Shown here piece by piece: positions 25,195 to 33,755 of a stretch of 64,000 bases of DNA. How positions within the stretch are numbered: position 1 is the first letter of the stretch; every line of letters begins with the position of its first letter. The notes beneath the pieces were generated by a model. That model worked only from the letters and a program-made list of their open reading frames with translations, made no database searches and was not told the origin of the DNA. The translations under genes were made by a program, and so were the position numbers. This DNA is from an uncultured Bacilli bacterium. Lineage in GTDB: Bacteria; Bacillota_I; Bacilli_A; RF39; UBA660. The stretch is from contig CAKPMY010000004.1 of the NCBI GenBank assembly GCA_934168245.1, positions 69,543-133,542 on the forward strand. The letters are read 5' to 3'.

Positions 25195-25377
25195 TTATCT
25201 CTCTTGAACGATCATACTATAGCCTGGTTGACCATTGTAATTGTTGCTAACATTCTCCCATTGTTGACCAATAGAATTTTGAATTTTTGGCCACATAACC
25301 CAGAAGAAACCAATTACAGCGGCTATTGCGATTAATGTAATTACTGTTAAATTTAATTCACCTGTTGCTGCTTTCAT
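25195..25377 (-). CDS. Flp/Tad-type small pilin
   Basis: A 60-residue protein with a short leader MKAATG, the putative cleavage Gly-Glu, a 20-residue hydrophobic helix (LNLTVITLIAIAAVIGFFWV) and a polar C-terminus. Size and layout are those of Flp-type major pilins. It has its own promoter and a GGAGAGG ribosome site. No prepilin peptidase gene lies in the window, so a processing enzyme would have to be encoded elsewhere. Confidence 0.65.
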   Translation of the reverse strand: MKAATGELNLTVITLIAIAAVIGFFWVMWPKIQNSIGQQWENVSNNYNGQPGYSMIVQER

Positions 25378-25413
25378 TTATATATACCTCTCCTTTCCAA
25401 TTATTACATTTTA

Positions 25414-25442
25414 ATTATAACAAATTATTTTTTTATAATCAA
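25414..25442 (-). promoter_or_regulatory. Strong promoter of the Flp-like pilin
   Basis: Minus-strand TTGATT (25437-25442), a 17-base spacer and TGT-TATAAT with a perfect extended -10 (25414-25419). It occupies the 71-base gap after the TadC-like gene. Confidence 0.8.
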
Positions 25443-25448
25443 TATTTT

Positions 25449-26261
25449 TTACATGCTAAACATCATCATCATAGAAATTAGAATAATTAACATTACACCA
25501 ACTCCAGTTACTACTAACATAACCATAGTTTGACTTTCCATATGATTTAGGCGTTCCTTGTATTTTGTTTCACGGGCTTTATTTTGAAGATTTGAAACTG
25601 TTTTAGAAAACATCATTAATCTTTCTTGTTTTTTCTCCTGTGAACCTAGACCAAGTCTGTATAACAAACGCATCATTCGCATTGAATCACGAACTGGATA
25701 AGTATTGGCAAACTCCATATACGGGTCGATTGTTGAATCACCAGAGTTTATTTTACTTATTAATTGTCTTAGACCTGGTTTAAATATATCTGGAGCATCA
25801 TCAATTGATTTACCTAAGGCAACTGGTACTGTGTAGTGTTGAATTAAGATTTCCAAACTCTTTAAGTAGTATGGTAACATAATATCAATTTCATGAAGAT
25901 GAGTTTTATAAAAACTCTTTAGTTGCATATAAGGTAGTTTAAAGGCTAAGGCTCCAACTAGTATAGATAATACTAAGTTTAAGAAGAATTGTGGATTGAA
26001 GAGACTGGTTGATGTACTACCTGATGTTGCGGTTAAGGCTAGTACTACTAAAAACACTACTATGGCATTAGTACATCTTTTCATATATAGTTGGTCAACA
26101 TCTACATCTTCTCCGTACTTAGCATACACTAAGAATGTATAATCTTCTTCTCTTATTACTTGTAAATATTTTTCATTATCAATCATAAATTTCTTTTTAT
26201 CAATGGTACCATTGTAAATTAAGATTCCAATTATGATTGCTCCTACTATTAATGCTTCCAT
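25449..26261 (-). CDS. TadC-like membrane platform protein (T2SF domain)
   Basis: A 270-residue protein with an N-terminal helix (MEALIVGAIIIGILIYNG), a pair of helices in the middle (about 70-120), a T2SF-type cytoplasmic helical domain (YYLKSLEILIQHYTVPVAL to the RETKYKERL segment), and a last helix (MVMLVVTGVGVMLIILIS). TadB and TadC form the inner-membrane platform that the TadA motor acts on. The gene overlaps the TadB-like stop by one base. Confidence 0.82.
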   Translation of the reverse strand: MEALIVGAIIIGILIYNGTIDKKKFMIDNEKYLQVIREEDYTFLVYAKYGEDVDVDQLYMKRCTNAIVVFLVVLALTATSGSTSTSLFNPQFFLNLVLSILVGALAFKLPYMQLKSFYKTHLHEIDIMLPYYLKSLEILIQHYTVPVALGKSIDDAPDIFKPGLRQLISKINSGDSTIDPYMEFANTYPVRDSMRMMRLLYRLGLGSQEKKQERLMMFSKTVSNLQNKARETKYKERLNHMESQTMVMLVVTGVGVMLIILISMMMMFSM

Positions 26262-27163
26262 TATTCAGCACCTACATTCTCATTATAATATTTTTCACCT
26301 TTTAGCAAGAAGTATGAATTTATAATTAATACTCCATGTAAAAGTAGTTTTACATACCATCTACCTAAAAGTATGATATATGTTTCTCTACCTAGTAAGT
26401 ATTGAACAAGCATAGCCATTAAATATAGCATGATACCGAATTGTAAGAAGGACTTATGGAAAGCCGCTCTTTCAATACGGTCACGATAAACGCTTTCAAC
26501 TAACATATCGATATCTAGTTGCATGTTATCTAATGAATCTGCGGAGTTCCTAGCACCTTCTTTAGTTATTTGTAAGAATAATTGATGCATATTCTTAACG
26601 ATGTAATATGGATATGTTCTACTCATATGGGCTAAAGCCTCATCAATACTACCATTTTTATATGCCAAATCGATCATGTAGTCAACATCACTTTTTACTG
26701 GATCTTCTAGTATTCCTGAGTTTCTAACTCCTTCTAGTGACTTTACGAAACTTTGAGTTGTAGCAAACTCCATAATAACGTTAGAAGTATATACTTGAAT
26801 TTGCTCAAAGATGAACTCACTATATATTCTTTTACATCTTAAGTAAGAAAGATAGGGAACTATCATTATAACTGCTATGATGTAAAAGATACAGATTACT
26901 AGATTATAGAAGTAAAGATATGTTACTACTCCAGCAAAGATTGACATTGTTATTACTTGGACTGAGTATTGTTTAGGAGTATATTCTTGACCTAATTCCT
27001 TAGTTTTTTCTCTTACTACTTTGAAAGAGTAAGGAGCAAATCTGTCATACATCTGTTGTACTTGAACGGTAATAAACTTTCCGAAATTTTGGCCTTTATA
27101 ATTACGATAACCTACAATACCTACAGCAATAACTATTAATATTAATAACTCTTCAATATACAT
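26261..27163 (-). CDS. TadB-like membrane platform protein
   Basis: A 300-residue protein with an N-terminal helix, a hydrophobic region near 80-115, a cytoplasmic T2SF-like domain (FEQIQVYTSNVIMEFATTQS, HQLFLQITKEGARNS) and two C-terminal helices. It pairs with the TadC-like protein encoded next and follows the TadA-like motor, the standard tadA-tadB-tadC order. AAAGGAG precedes the ATG. Confidence 0.82.
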   Translation of the reverse strand: MYIEELLILIVIAVGIVGYRNYKGQNFGKFITVQVQQMYDRFAPYSFKVVREKTKELGQEYTPKQYSVQVITMSIFAGVVTYLYFYNLVICIFYIIAVIMIVPYLSYLRCKRIYSEFIFEQIQVYTSNVIMEFATTQSFVKSLEGVRNSGILEDPVKSDVDYMIDLAYKNGSIDEALAHMSRTYPYYIVKNMHQLFLQITKEGARNSADSLDNMQLDIDMLVESVYRDRIERAAFHKSFLQFGIMLYLMAMLVQYLLGRETYIILLGRWYVKLLLHGVLIINSYFLLKGEKYYNENVGAE

Positions 27164-27183
27164 ATTTATTACTCCTTTTTTGT

Positions 27184-28842
27184 TTATTGTTGGCTACCAG
27201 GTATAGCGGTGCCATCTAAGGTTGGTAATGGTTCTATGTTGTTTGGCATGGCTTGCATTTCTGGTACAACTGGTGCATTTGCTACTAGAGGTTGTTGCAT
27301 ATTGGGTACGGCTTGTAGTGTGGCAACTCCTGGTTGGGCTTGTTGAGGTGATTGTTGTACTTGTGGAGTTGGTACTGGTATTACAGGGGCAATTGGTTGT
27401 ACAGTTGCTTCTGGTAATGGTACGTTTGCTACAGGCATTTGTACTTGCGGTGGTGTTGGTATTGGTAATACTACATTGTTAGTAGGTACTGGCTCTTGAG
27501 GTACAAGTTGTCCTTCTGCTTTTGGTAACTCTGGTACTATACTTGGTTGTAATGGAACTACTGTTCCTAGTGTATGTTGTTCAGGAAGTGGTGACTCTAC
27601 TACATGAGTAGTTGTTACTGGGGAAACAGGTTGTTCTGGAATAACAGGAGCTACTACTGGTTGTTCTGGAGTTGCAGGCTGAGTAGCCTTACCTACTGAG
27701 TTAACTTCTGTCGATGCTTCCTTGTTTTCTTCATTAACTTGCTCTTTTTTTACCTCATCAACATCAGCGTCAAATGGAAAATCATCAGCCATGTGACTAG
27801 CAACAGCATTTATATCAATATTTTGGTTTTCTAGATATTCAATCAAATGCTTACTTGGTTTTCTTAAGAATGGTTCCTTGCCAAATACTTTTTGATAAAT
27901 TACTCTACTTTGTGGTTGATTATTTTCATCAACGTAGAATTCAGTTACTTCATCTACTTCACGATGAAATTGGCCTCTTTCCTTACTATAGTAGGCTCTA
28001 ATATGAACACCTAATTGAATGTATCGATATATAGTTGATAGGAATTGATTAACATCTAGATCTGTTTCCATCAAACTATATAGACGATATGGGATTGCTG
28101 AGGCTTTATCAGCATGGATTGTTGACAAGATATTGTGTCCTGAAGAAATTGAGTTTCTTACTGCTGAAACAGCCTCGGCACTACGTACTTCTGATAATAG
28201 AATCCATTTTGGATTCTGTCTCATACATGTTACTAATACATCTGTGTAACTAGCAACATTATTTGTTTTCATAGCAACGATATCACGTTGAGGGAAAATC
28301 TTATCTAAGTGTAATTCTAGAGTATCCTCAATCGTAATTATTTTTTCATTTGTTTTTGTATGACTGGCAAGGTATTTTACAAATTCTGTTTTACCTGAAC
28401 CAGTTTCACCAGCAACGATTATGTTGCAGTGGCCTTCAACACATTTTATTAATATGTCGTGTATGTCTTGAGTAAAATAATCTTCTTTTAATAATTTTTC
28501 TTTTTCCAATCTGATTTTTGCTGGAGTTTTACGGATAACCATAGCAATACCATTTGTTGCAATTGATGGATGTACGAAGTTTAAACGTAACTCTGCTGAT
28601 TCAGCATCTAGGAAAGGTTTTGCATTATTGAAAGTTGTACCCATGACATTTGAACATTGAAAAGCTAACTTTTCAATGAATTCTGGAGTTGCACCATTAA
28701 CTTCTACTCTGATAGAACCTTGAGTTAGAGAACGAATCCATATCTGCCCGTTATTATCATAAGATATATCGGTAATGTCATCATTTTCTAATAGTGACTT
28801 TAAAGGTCCAAAATCCAGTTTATCAAAAATATTCTCGTTCAT
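27184..28842 (-). CDS. tadA: TadA/CpaF-type secretion ATPase with long Pro/Gln/Val tail
   Basis: A 552-residue hexameric motor of the VirB11/CpaF family. The N-terminal domain is short. Walker A GETGSGKTEF lies near residue 147, the Asp box at IITIEDTLEL, Walker B at KWILLSEVRSAEAV, and the His box at LSTIHADKASAIPY. The family core ends near residue 360. Beyond about residue 385 is a low-complexity tail of some 165 residues rich in Pro, Gln and Val, which CpaF proteins normally lack. This is the only VirB11-type ATPase in the block and could serve both the pilus and the T4SS part. Confidence 0.93.
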   Translation of the reverse strand: MNENIFDKLDFGPLKSLLENDDITDISYDNNGQIWIRSLTQGSIRVEVNGATPEFIEKLAFQCSNVMGTTFNNAKPFLDAESAELRLNFVHPSIATNGIAMVIRKTPAKIRLEKEKLLKEDYFTQDIHDILIKCVEGHCNIIVAGETGSGKTEFVKYLASHTKTNEKIITIEDTLELHLDKIFPQRDIVAMKTNNVASYTDVLVTCMRQNPKWILLSEVRSAEAVSAVRNSISSGHNILSTIHADKASAIPYRLYSLMETDLDVNQFLSTIYRYIQLGVHIRAYYSKERGQFHREVDEVTEFYVDENNQPQSRVIYQKVFGKEPFLRKPSKHLIEYLENQNIDINAVASHMADDFPFDADVDEVKKEQVNEENKEASTEVNSVGKATQPATPEQPVVAPVIPEQPVSPVTTTHVVESPLPEQHTLGTVVPLQPSIVPELPKAEGQLVPQEPVPTNNVVLPIPTPPQVQMPVANVPLPEATVQPIAPVIPVPTPQVQQSPQQAQPGVATLQAVPNMQQPLVANAPVVPEMQAMPNNIEPLPTLDGTAIPGSQQ

Positions 28843-28883
28843 CTAACCATCCACTCTTTTCTTATTAATATTCTTTTTAACTG

Positions 28884-29690
28884 TTAATCTGCCAGTGTTA
28901 CTTCATTAATGAAGTTTACAAGTGCTTCACTTGATACTTTTGTAGTACCTGGTTTATCTTCTAAGGCTTCACCTGTTGGTACTGGGATTAGGGTTGCATC
29001 ATAGTTTCTTAAGAACTCAGCCTTTTTTAATACAGTGTAAATCTCTTGATCTACTGCAAAGATAATCATTGCTGGTGTTCTTTGTTCATCTAAGTTTGCA
29101 AATACTGGTTGACCTGATGCATCTTTTACGGCAAGTACTTTAACATTTTCAACTAATTTACCAAAACGAATTTTATCAGCATCTACTGTTTGAACATTTG
29201 GATTAGTTGTATCAACTTTATTTACTATTTTTAGCCAGATATCAATATAGTTTTCTGGATATATTGAGTTACCATAAGTTGATTGTGTTGTAACAGCCAT
29301 GTTGTATAATACTTGTCCTTTTGGATATTTCATTATAATACTATTTGGTAATTGTCCTTCTTCTACTACGGCAGTCGAATAGAATAAACTACCTTCTGGT
29401 ATAATGCTATCTGGACGAGCATATTTATCAATTATTTGAGATTGCTGTGTTAATACATTTCCTTTTAACATTGATGGAGGTACTTGGATTGTTCCAACTT
29501 TATCCTCTGTTATTTGTGTTCCGCCTTTGATTGTTTCTTTGGCATAAGGAACAGTGATTGGATTAACGGCACTTTTTACACGCATGTTATAGCCTACATA
29601 CAATACTAAAACGGCCACTACTACACCGATTACGGTTACAGTATTTTTGTTTTGTAGGAATTTTACTATTCCATTTGATTTGTTTCCCAT
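28884..29690 (-). CDS. CpaB/RcpC-like SAF-domain protein
   Basis: A 268-residue protein with one membrane helix near residues 15-34 and then a SAF domain (VPYAKETIKGGTQITEDKVG, PEGSLFYSTAVV). This is the arrangement of CpaB/RcpC/FlgA-like Tad assembly proteins. In Gram-negatives CpaB acts with the outer membrane secretin; none is expected here, so it probably acts in the cell wall space. It directly precedes tadA in transcription order. Confidence 0.8.
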   Translation of the reverse strand: MGNKSNGIVKFLQNKNTVTVIGVVVAVLVLYVGYNMRVKSAVNPITVPYAKETIKGGTQITEDKVGTIQVPPSMLKGNVLTQQSQIIDKYARPDSIIPEGSLFYSTAVVEEGQLPNSIIMKYPKGQVLYNMAVTTQSTYGNSIYPENYIDIWLKIVNKVDTTNPNVQTVDADKIRFGKLVENVKVLAVKDASGQPVFANLDEQRTPAMIIFAVDQEIYTVLKKAEFLRNYDATLIPVPTGEALEDKPGTTKVSSEALVNFINEVTLAD

Positions 29691-29712
29691 TTTCTTCTTT
29701 TCTCCTTCTTTT

Positions 29713-30210
29713 TTAACTTTCTTGACTATACGTATTTGTGTTTGGATCCAATGTAATTGGTTTTCCTAATTCGTTTTCAGAATCTAAATAAGCCTCAGTT
29801 AAGTAGACATCATGTTTTTTTGTAGATTCTACTATGGCATCAAAACTTGTTGTCATTATTAAGTTCTGGCTATCAAAACTTAATACTGTTGCAGAGTCTA
29901 CTTTTACACTTACTTTTGGTGGTACTTCATTGATGTCGTAAATGCTTACTCTGTAGTTTCTGGTGTTATCAACACTATCAGCAAATCTTCTTAAGAAACT
30001 TTCAACAAATTTATCTTTGTCCATACGAATGGCACCATTATCACGATAATATTTTACGTCAATGGCATCTTCAATTGAAGCCTCGACGGTTTCTTTTACA
30101 AGGTAGTAGTCTAATTCACTACCTGTTGAGTAATTTGATATTACGTTTATTAGTAAGAGACCCATAAGGGCTAATATAATAATTCCAACTGTTAACATTC
30201 CTTTATTCAT
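29713..30210 (-). CDS. DUF5411-like pseudopilin-type protein, copy 1
   Basis: A 165-residue protein with one N-terminal helix (MLTVGIIILALMGLLLINVI), a helical stretch (YYLVKETVEASIEDAIDVKYYR) and a beta-rich outside domain. It resembles DUF5411 and, in layout, TadE/TadG-type pseudopilins. It is identical in protein to the copy at 37166 except for one residue near the end (QES versus QDS). 472 bases including the start region are identical between copies, so this is a recent duplication or gene conversion. It follows the 910-residue secreted protein and has a TAGGAGG site. Confidence 0.7.
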   Translation of the reverse strand: MNKGMLTVGIIILALMGLLLINVISNYSTGSELDYYLVKETVEASIEDAIDVKYYRDNGAIRMDKDKFVESFLRRFADSVDNTRNYRVSIYDINEVPPKVSVKVDSATVLSFDSQNLIMTTSFDAIVESTKKHDVYLTEAYLDSENELGKPITLDPNTNTYSQES

Positions 30211-30233
30211 ATATTAGCCTCCTATAGTTCCTA
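29762..30233. repeat. 472-bp exact direct repeat, copy 1
   Basis: By reading both copies line by line I find no mismatch with 37215-37686. It covers most of the DUF5411-like gene, its ribosome site and the last codons of the preceding secreted-protein gene. Divergence begins abruptly at both ends. Confidence 0.9.
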
Positions 30234-32937
30234 GTAGACTAGAATAGTTTTCACATCTATCACTAGTTGCTTGGTTGTTACATCCTAATCTTCCTATTTT
30301 CTTAATAAATTTAGTATCTATGGTACTACCTGTTCCTCTAAATAGTGGACTGTTATAGACTGAGACACCATTTTCTACTGTAAATGTTCCATTGAAGTTA
30401 GTATACTTACCACCGGCTTCATTTTTGGTGTAATCTCGTATCTTTTTCAATGTTGCTTTGTCTAGATAGAATCTATAATCTAGATCACTTGATGAATCAT
30501 TATCATCAGCATATATGTCATCTTTTTTCTCTTGAATTCTTTCCATTAATACAGATGGAGCAATAACATAATTGGTATTTTTTATATTAGTTGCTTCGGC
30601 TGTCCAGTTAAAGCCTGGTGTTCTACCAGTTTTAGTGGAATCAGAAGTACTTGTTTCATCGGTACTTGGGAATAAGTCTTTATTGTCTACCGTTCTTATC
30701 TTATATGAAAGTGTAGATGTTTTGGTAGGATTTTTACAAGATTCATTCGTTTTAGCACACTCTGGGTCAAGACAATCACAGTCAGGTTCTGGATCATGTT
30801 TTTTATTTGCGGTTTCATATAAAGCATAGAAACAACTTATATCCATGTTCCAACTATAGTGACCAAAGTTTTTAGCAGTTGCTTTGATGTTGTATTCTAG
30901 TTTTTCTAAGTCTTCTGCTGATGGATAATAGTTTAAGTCTCCTGTCATACCATAATACCACCAGAACGTATTAACATCTATTGATTTTAGATTTGTACAG
31001 AACTTACCTTGTTTTTTATGCCATGCTTTACCAGTTACTGGTTCATACTTAATTTCACCGGTTTTATTATTTACCCAGGTTCCTGGGAAACTCCATTCTG
31101 TTAGGTAGGCTTTATCTATTGTACCTTCTCCATAGCAACCTGATTTATCTAGAATGATGTTTGAGGCATCGGTTGGTACTCTATTTAGAATAGAAGCACT
31201 ATAGTCAATCCAATTAGTTGTTGGATTATCTTCTGTTTTATTATTTACTTTGATTGTAAATTCAGCAGATTTTGTTGAGCATGAGGCTTGAGCATTACAC
31301 TCACTTACGAAGGCTTCATAGGCTTCTAAATCTTTATGATAATTAGTATCAGCCTCTTCTTCACTTAAAGGTTCACCATTACTACAACCTGTATAGCGAC
31401 AATTATCTCTACAACCATTTGAATTGTATTTAAAGCCTTGACCATTAGGTACATATGCACCACTGTTGTGGTCTCTTGCTGTCCTTTCTCCTTCATAAAT
31501 GAAGTAGTATGGAGCATAGGCAGTACAAGTTCCTTCTTCGCCTATCCATGCTGTAATCTCTCCCGTTGTTCCATTTGCTCTTGTGTAATAACCATTACTC
31601 CTTGAATAGTCACATGTGGAACTGACTGTGAAGAGTTTTAATACGGCTGGATTATAGTATGTAGAATTTAATTTTTTACTTGTTGTATTCTCATAAACTT
31701 GATTATAACATTTATTAATGCAGGCTTGAGTATAGATGCCACCATCACAGGAATTTACACAACTATCAAATTCATCGGTTGGTCCTGCTTGATGTTCTTT
31801 ATCCTTTAATCCATTACACCATGGTACTGGAATACACACTGGATATTCATCTGGAGTTGGTGGTCCACCGCTAACAGTTGAATCACATTTTACTTCACTC
31901 TGTACTTTTACTTTATATTCAAAGCATAGACCGGCTTTTGTTGCGACTGGTGGTCCATATTCTACAGTTAATGTTTCACTACATTTTTTGGTACAAGTAA
32001 CTGTATGTTTTAGCGGTAACGTAGTTGTTTTTGTATCTGTTGCATAATAGACATGTTTATTAGCATAACTGAATTTACCTATCGTACCTAGATTCTTACT
32101 GTCACAAGTTAGTTTTAAACCTTGATTAAATCTTTTGGCATCATCACTTGTTTCTTTGCTTAAATCATATCTATTTTCATTTGGAATATCAGGTGAGGCA
32201 TCGGGTATATCAATTGTTGTTTTTAGACTATTCTTATAAGCCTTAACAGCATTTCCAATTAACATAGCAACTGTATCTTCGCCATAATTTGCAGTTACAT
32301 ACTCTTTATAACAATATACAGCTAGGCTTGATGCATATATTGATGCTGAATTAGTTGCAGCAGGATTATATTTTTCAAATACTTCTTTTGAAACGTATTT
32401 TTTAAATTTGTCATCCCAAATACCATTACGTAACTTAGCACATAGACCATTGTAATGAGTATTTTGTTTTTGTTTTACTTCTACTGAACCAGGTATCGTA
32501 AAAAATAACTCATATTCTAATTGATTTGCTCGATATCCACAAACTGAATCATTAGTATCAGTAAAGTTTAAGATAACTTTAATTATTTGACTCTGTGTTT
32601 TATCATAGGCATAGTTTAATTCTTTTACAATGTTACCATTTTTAGAGTTAGCATTTAAAGTCATTTTTTCTTCTTTTAATACTTTTTCTTCTGGTTCACC
32701 ATCTTTTGGTACATATGATGAATCTAGTATTTTAATAGTTACATCAAAAGCACCTTTTTTGATTGCAACTGTTATTTTACCATTATCTATATCATTATTT
32801 GAGGTAATACCAAAACGATTTTCAGCGGTTGTCTTATCGCATTTACCTGTATCTTCAGCATAAACGTTGAGATTTAGGGCCATTATTAAGAAAAAGATTA
32901 TCATAATAAATATTTTTTTCTTACATTGACTTTTCAC
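30214..32937 (-). CDS. Large secreted Cys-rich protein, copy 1
   Basis: About 907 residues. A signal peptide (KKKIFIMIIFFLIMALNLN, cut near VYA-EDT) is followed by a long extracellular chain with many Cys, often in pairs (CDCLDPECAKTNESC). No C-terminal membrane anchor or LPxTG-type signal is present; it ends in LLGTIGG. It is paralogous to the 971-residue protein at 37667: shared CSETLTVEYGPPVATKAG, KSAEFTIKVNN, LTEWSFPGTWVNNKTGEIKY and GRTPGFNWTA. The GTG at 32935-32937 is chosen because CAGGTG stands six bases before it; an in-frame GTG three codons earlier is part of that site. The 5' end overlaps the sortase gene. A surface adhesin or pilus tip is an inference. Confidence 0.72.
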   Translation of the reverse strand: MKSQCKKKIFIMIIFFLIMALNLNVYAEDTGKCDKTTAENRFGITSNNDIDNGKITVAIKKGAFDVTIKILDSSYVPKDGEPEEKVLKEEKMTLNANSKNGNIVKELNYAYDKTQSQIIKVILNFTDTNDSVCGYRANQLEYELFFTIPGSVEVKQKQNTHYNGLCAKLRNGIWDDKFKKYVSKEVFEKYNPAATNSASIYASSLAVYCYKEYVTANYGEDTVAMLIGNAVKAYKNSLKTTIDIPDASPDIPNENRYDLSKETSDDAKRFNQGLKLTCDSKNLGTIGKFSYANKHVYYATDTKTTTLPLKHTVTCTKKCSETLTVEYGPPVATKAGLCFEYKVKVQSEVKCDSTVSGGPPTPDEYPVCIPVPWCNGLKDKEHQAGPTDEFDSCVNSCDGGIYTQACINKCYNQVYENTTSKKLNSTYYNPAVLKLFTVSSTCDYSRSNGYYTRANGTTGEITAWIGEEGTCTAYAPYYFIYEGERTARDHNSGAYVPNGQGFKYNSNGCRDNCRYTGCSNGEPLSEEEADTNYHKDLEAYEAFVSECNAQASCSTKSAEFTIKVNNKTEDNPTTNWIDYSASILNRVPTDASNIILDKSGCYGEGTIDKAYLTEWSFPGTWVNNKTGEIKYEPVTGKAWHKKQGKFCTNLKSIDVNTFWWYYGMTGDLNYYPSAEDLEKLEYNIKATAKNFGHYSWNMDISCFYALYETANKKHDPEPDCDCLDPECAKTNESCKNPTKTSTLSYKIRTVDNKDLFPSTDETSTSDSTKTGRTPGFNWTAEATNIKNTNYVIAPSVLMERIQEKKDDIYADDNDSSSDLDYRFYLDKATLKKIRDYTKNEAGGKYTNFNGTFTVENGVSVYNSPLFRGTGSTIDTKFIKKIGRLGCNNQATSDRCENYSSLLGTIGG

Positions 32938-33748
32938 TTGCTTCACCTGCCTTCATTGCTTCTTTAATTTTTTCATAGTTTTTATTTTCTTTTACAGAAT
33001 AGTTTTTAACCTTCTCATTTTCTCTTACCATTCTGGCATCTATTTTATAGATATAATTTTTGACTTTACCATAAAATCTTGTACAAGTTGCTAGAGTGAT
33101 GATGTTGTCATCTTCATTTACATCTATATCGTAGTCGTAAAAACTATCTTTTAAAGACTGAGTAATATATTCTTTTAATTCTTTTTTTGTAAAATTCTTT
33201 GAGGTATGAGATAAATCATTATCATCTACAATTGTGACAGAAAAGATTTTATATAAATAATCTTTTCCAGCAGTCGTATATTGTATATATTGGTTTTCTT
33301 TAGCGAAATCTAGATATGTGAATGAAGGTAGTTGTTCAAACCTTGAATGACTTTCCTCCGTAATTAAAGGTTTACTTGAAACATTTCTGATGTTGTGGCC
33401 TTGAATAAAAATTCTATTTTTTATTGTTTGGACTTTATTTTCTAGCCAGGTAAAATCATTTCTTATCGTATCAAAGTCTAAATCTATACTTCCATAAATT
33501 ACAGGATAGTCAATATTAGTTCCTTGAACTTTTAGCCAGCCTAAGGTATCTAGTTCTTCATGTTCGTTGGCATATTTAGTAATTTCTTCACTCCTTGGCT
33601 CTATCTTATAATAGACTGCACTATTATTAGTGATTACTTTTACTAAACCAACTATTAATAATATGGTTATTACTAGAAGAACTATGGTTGTAGTTAAAGT
33701 TGTAAATATTAGTAACTTTTTTCTATCTTCATTCTTTCTTTTTTTCAT
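32921..33748 (-). CDS. Class-B-like sortase, copy 1
   Basis: A 275-residue membrane transpeptidase. An N-terminal helix (about 12-36) leads to the sortase barrel: GWLKVQGTNIDYPVIYG, catalytic His in IFIQGHNIRN, catalytic Cys in NIITLATCTRFYG, and an Arg nearby. TLxTC and the helix-rich N-terminal part fit class B. Sortases join surface proteins to peptidoglycan or build pili. It overlaps the 910-residue protein gene by about 20 bp and forms a pair with it, as at 40566. No classical LPxTG substrate is visible in the window. Confidence 0.88.
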   Translation of the reverse strand: MKKRKNEDRKKLLIFTTLTTTIVLLVITILLIVGLVKVITNNSAVYYKIEPRSEEITKYANEHEELDTLGWLKVQGTNIDYPVIYGSIDLDFDTIRNDFTWLENKVQTIKNRIFIQGHNIRNVSSKPLITEESHSRFEQLPSFTYLDFAKENQYIQYTTAGKDYLYKIFSVTIVDDNDLSHTSKNFTKKELKEYITQSLKDSFYDYDIDVNEDDNIITLATCTRFYGKVKNYIYKIDARMVRENEKVKNYSVKENKNYEKIKEAMKAGEASEKSM

Positions 33749-33755
33749 ATTATCC

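Noticed and set aside
27222..27482. Plus-strand open frame rich in Val and Leu opposite the tadA tail
   Set aside because: It is the shadow of the Pro/Gln-rich repeat region and has no ribosome site.
30660..30680. Internal LFPxTDE motif of the large secreted proteins as a sortase signal
   Set aside because: It is 130-150 residues from the C-terminus and not followed by a hydrophobic segment and basic tail.
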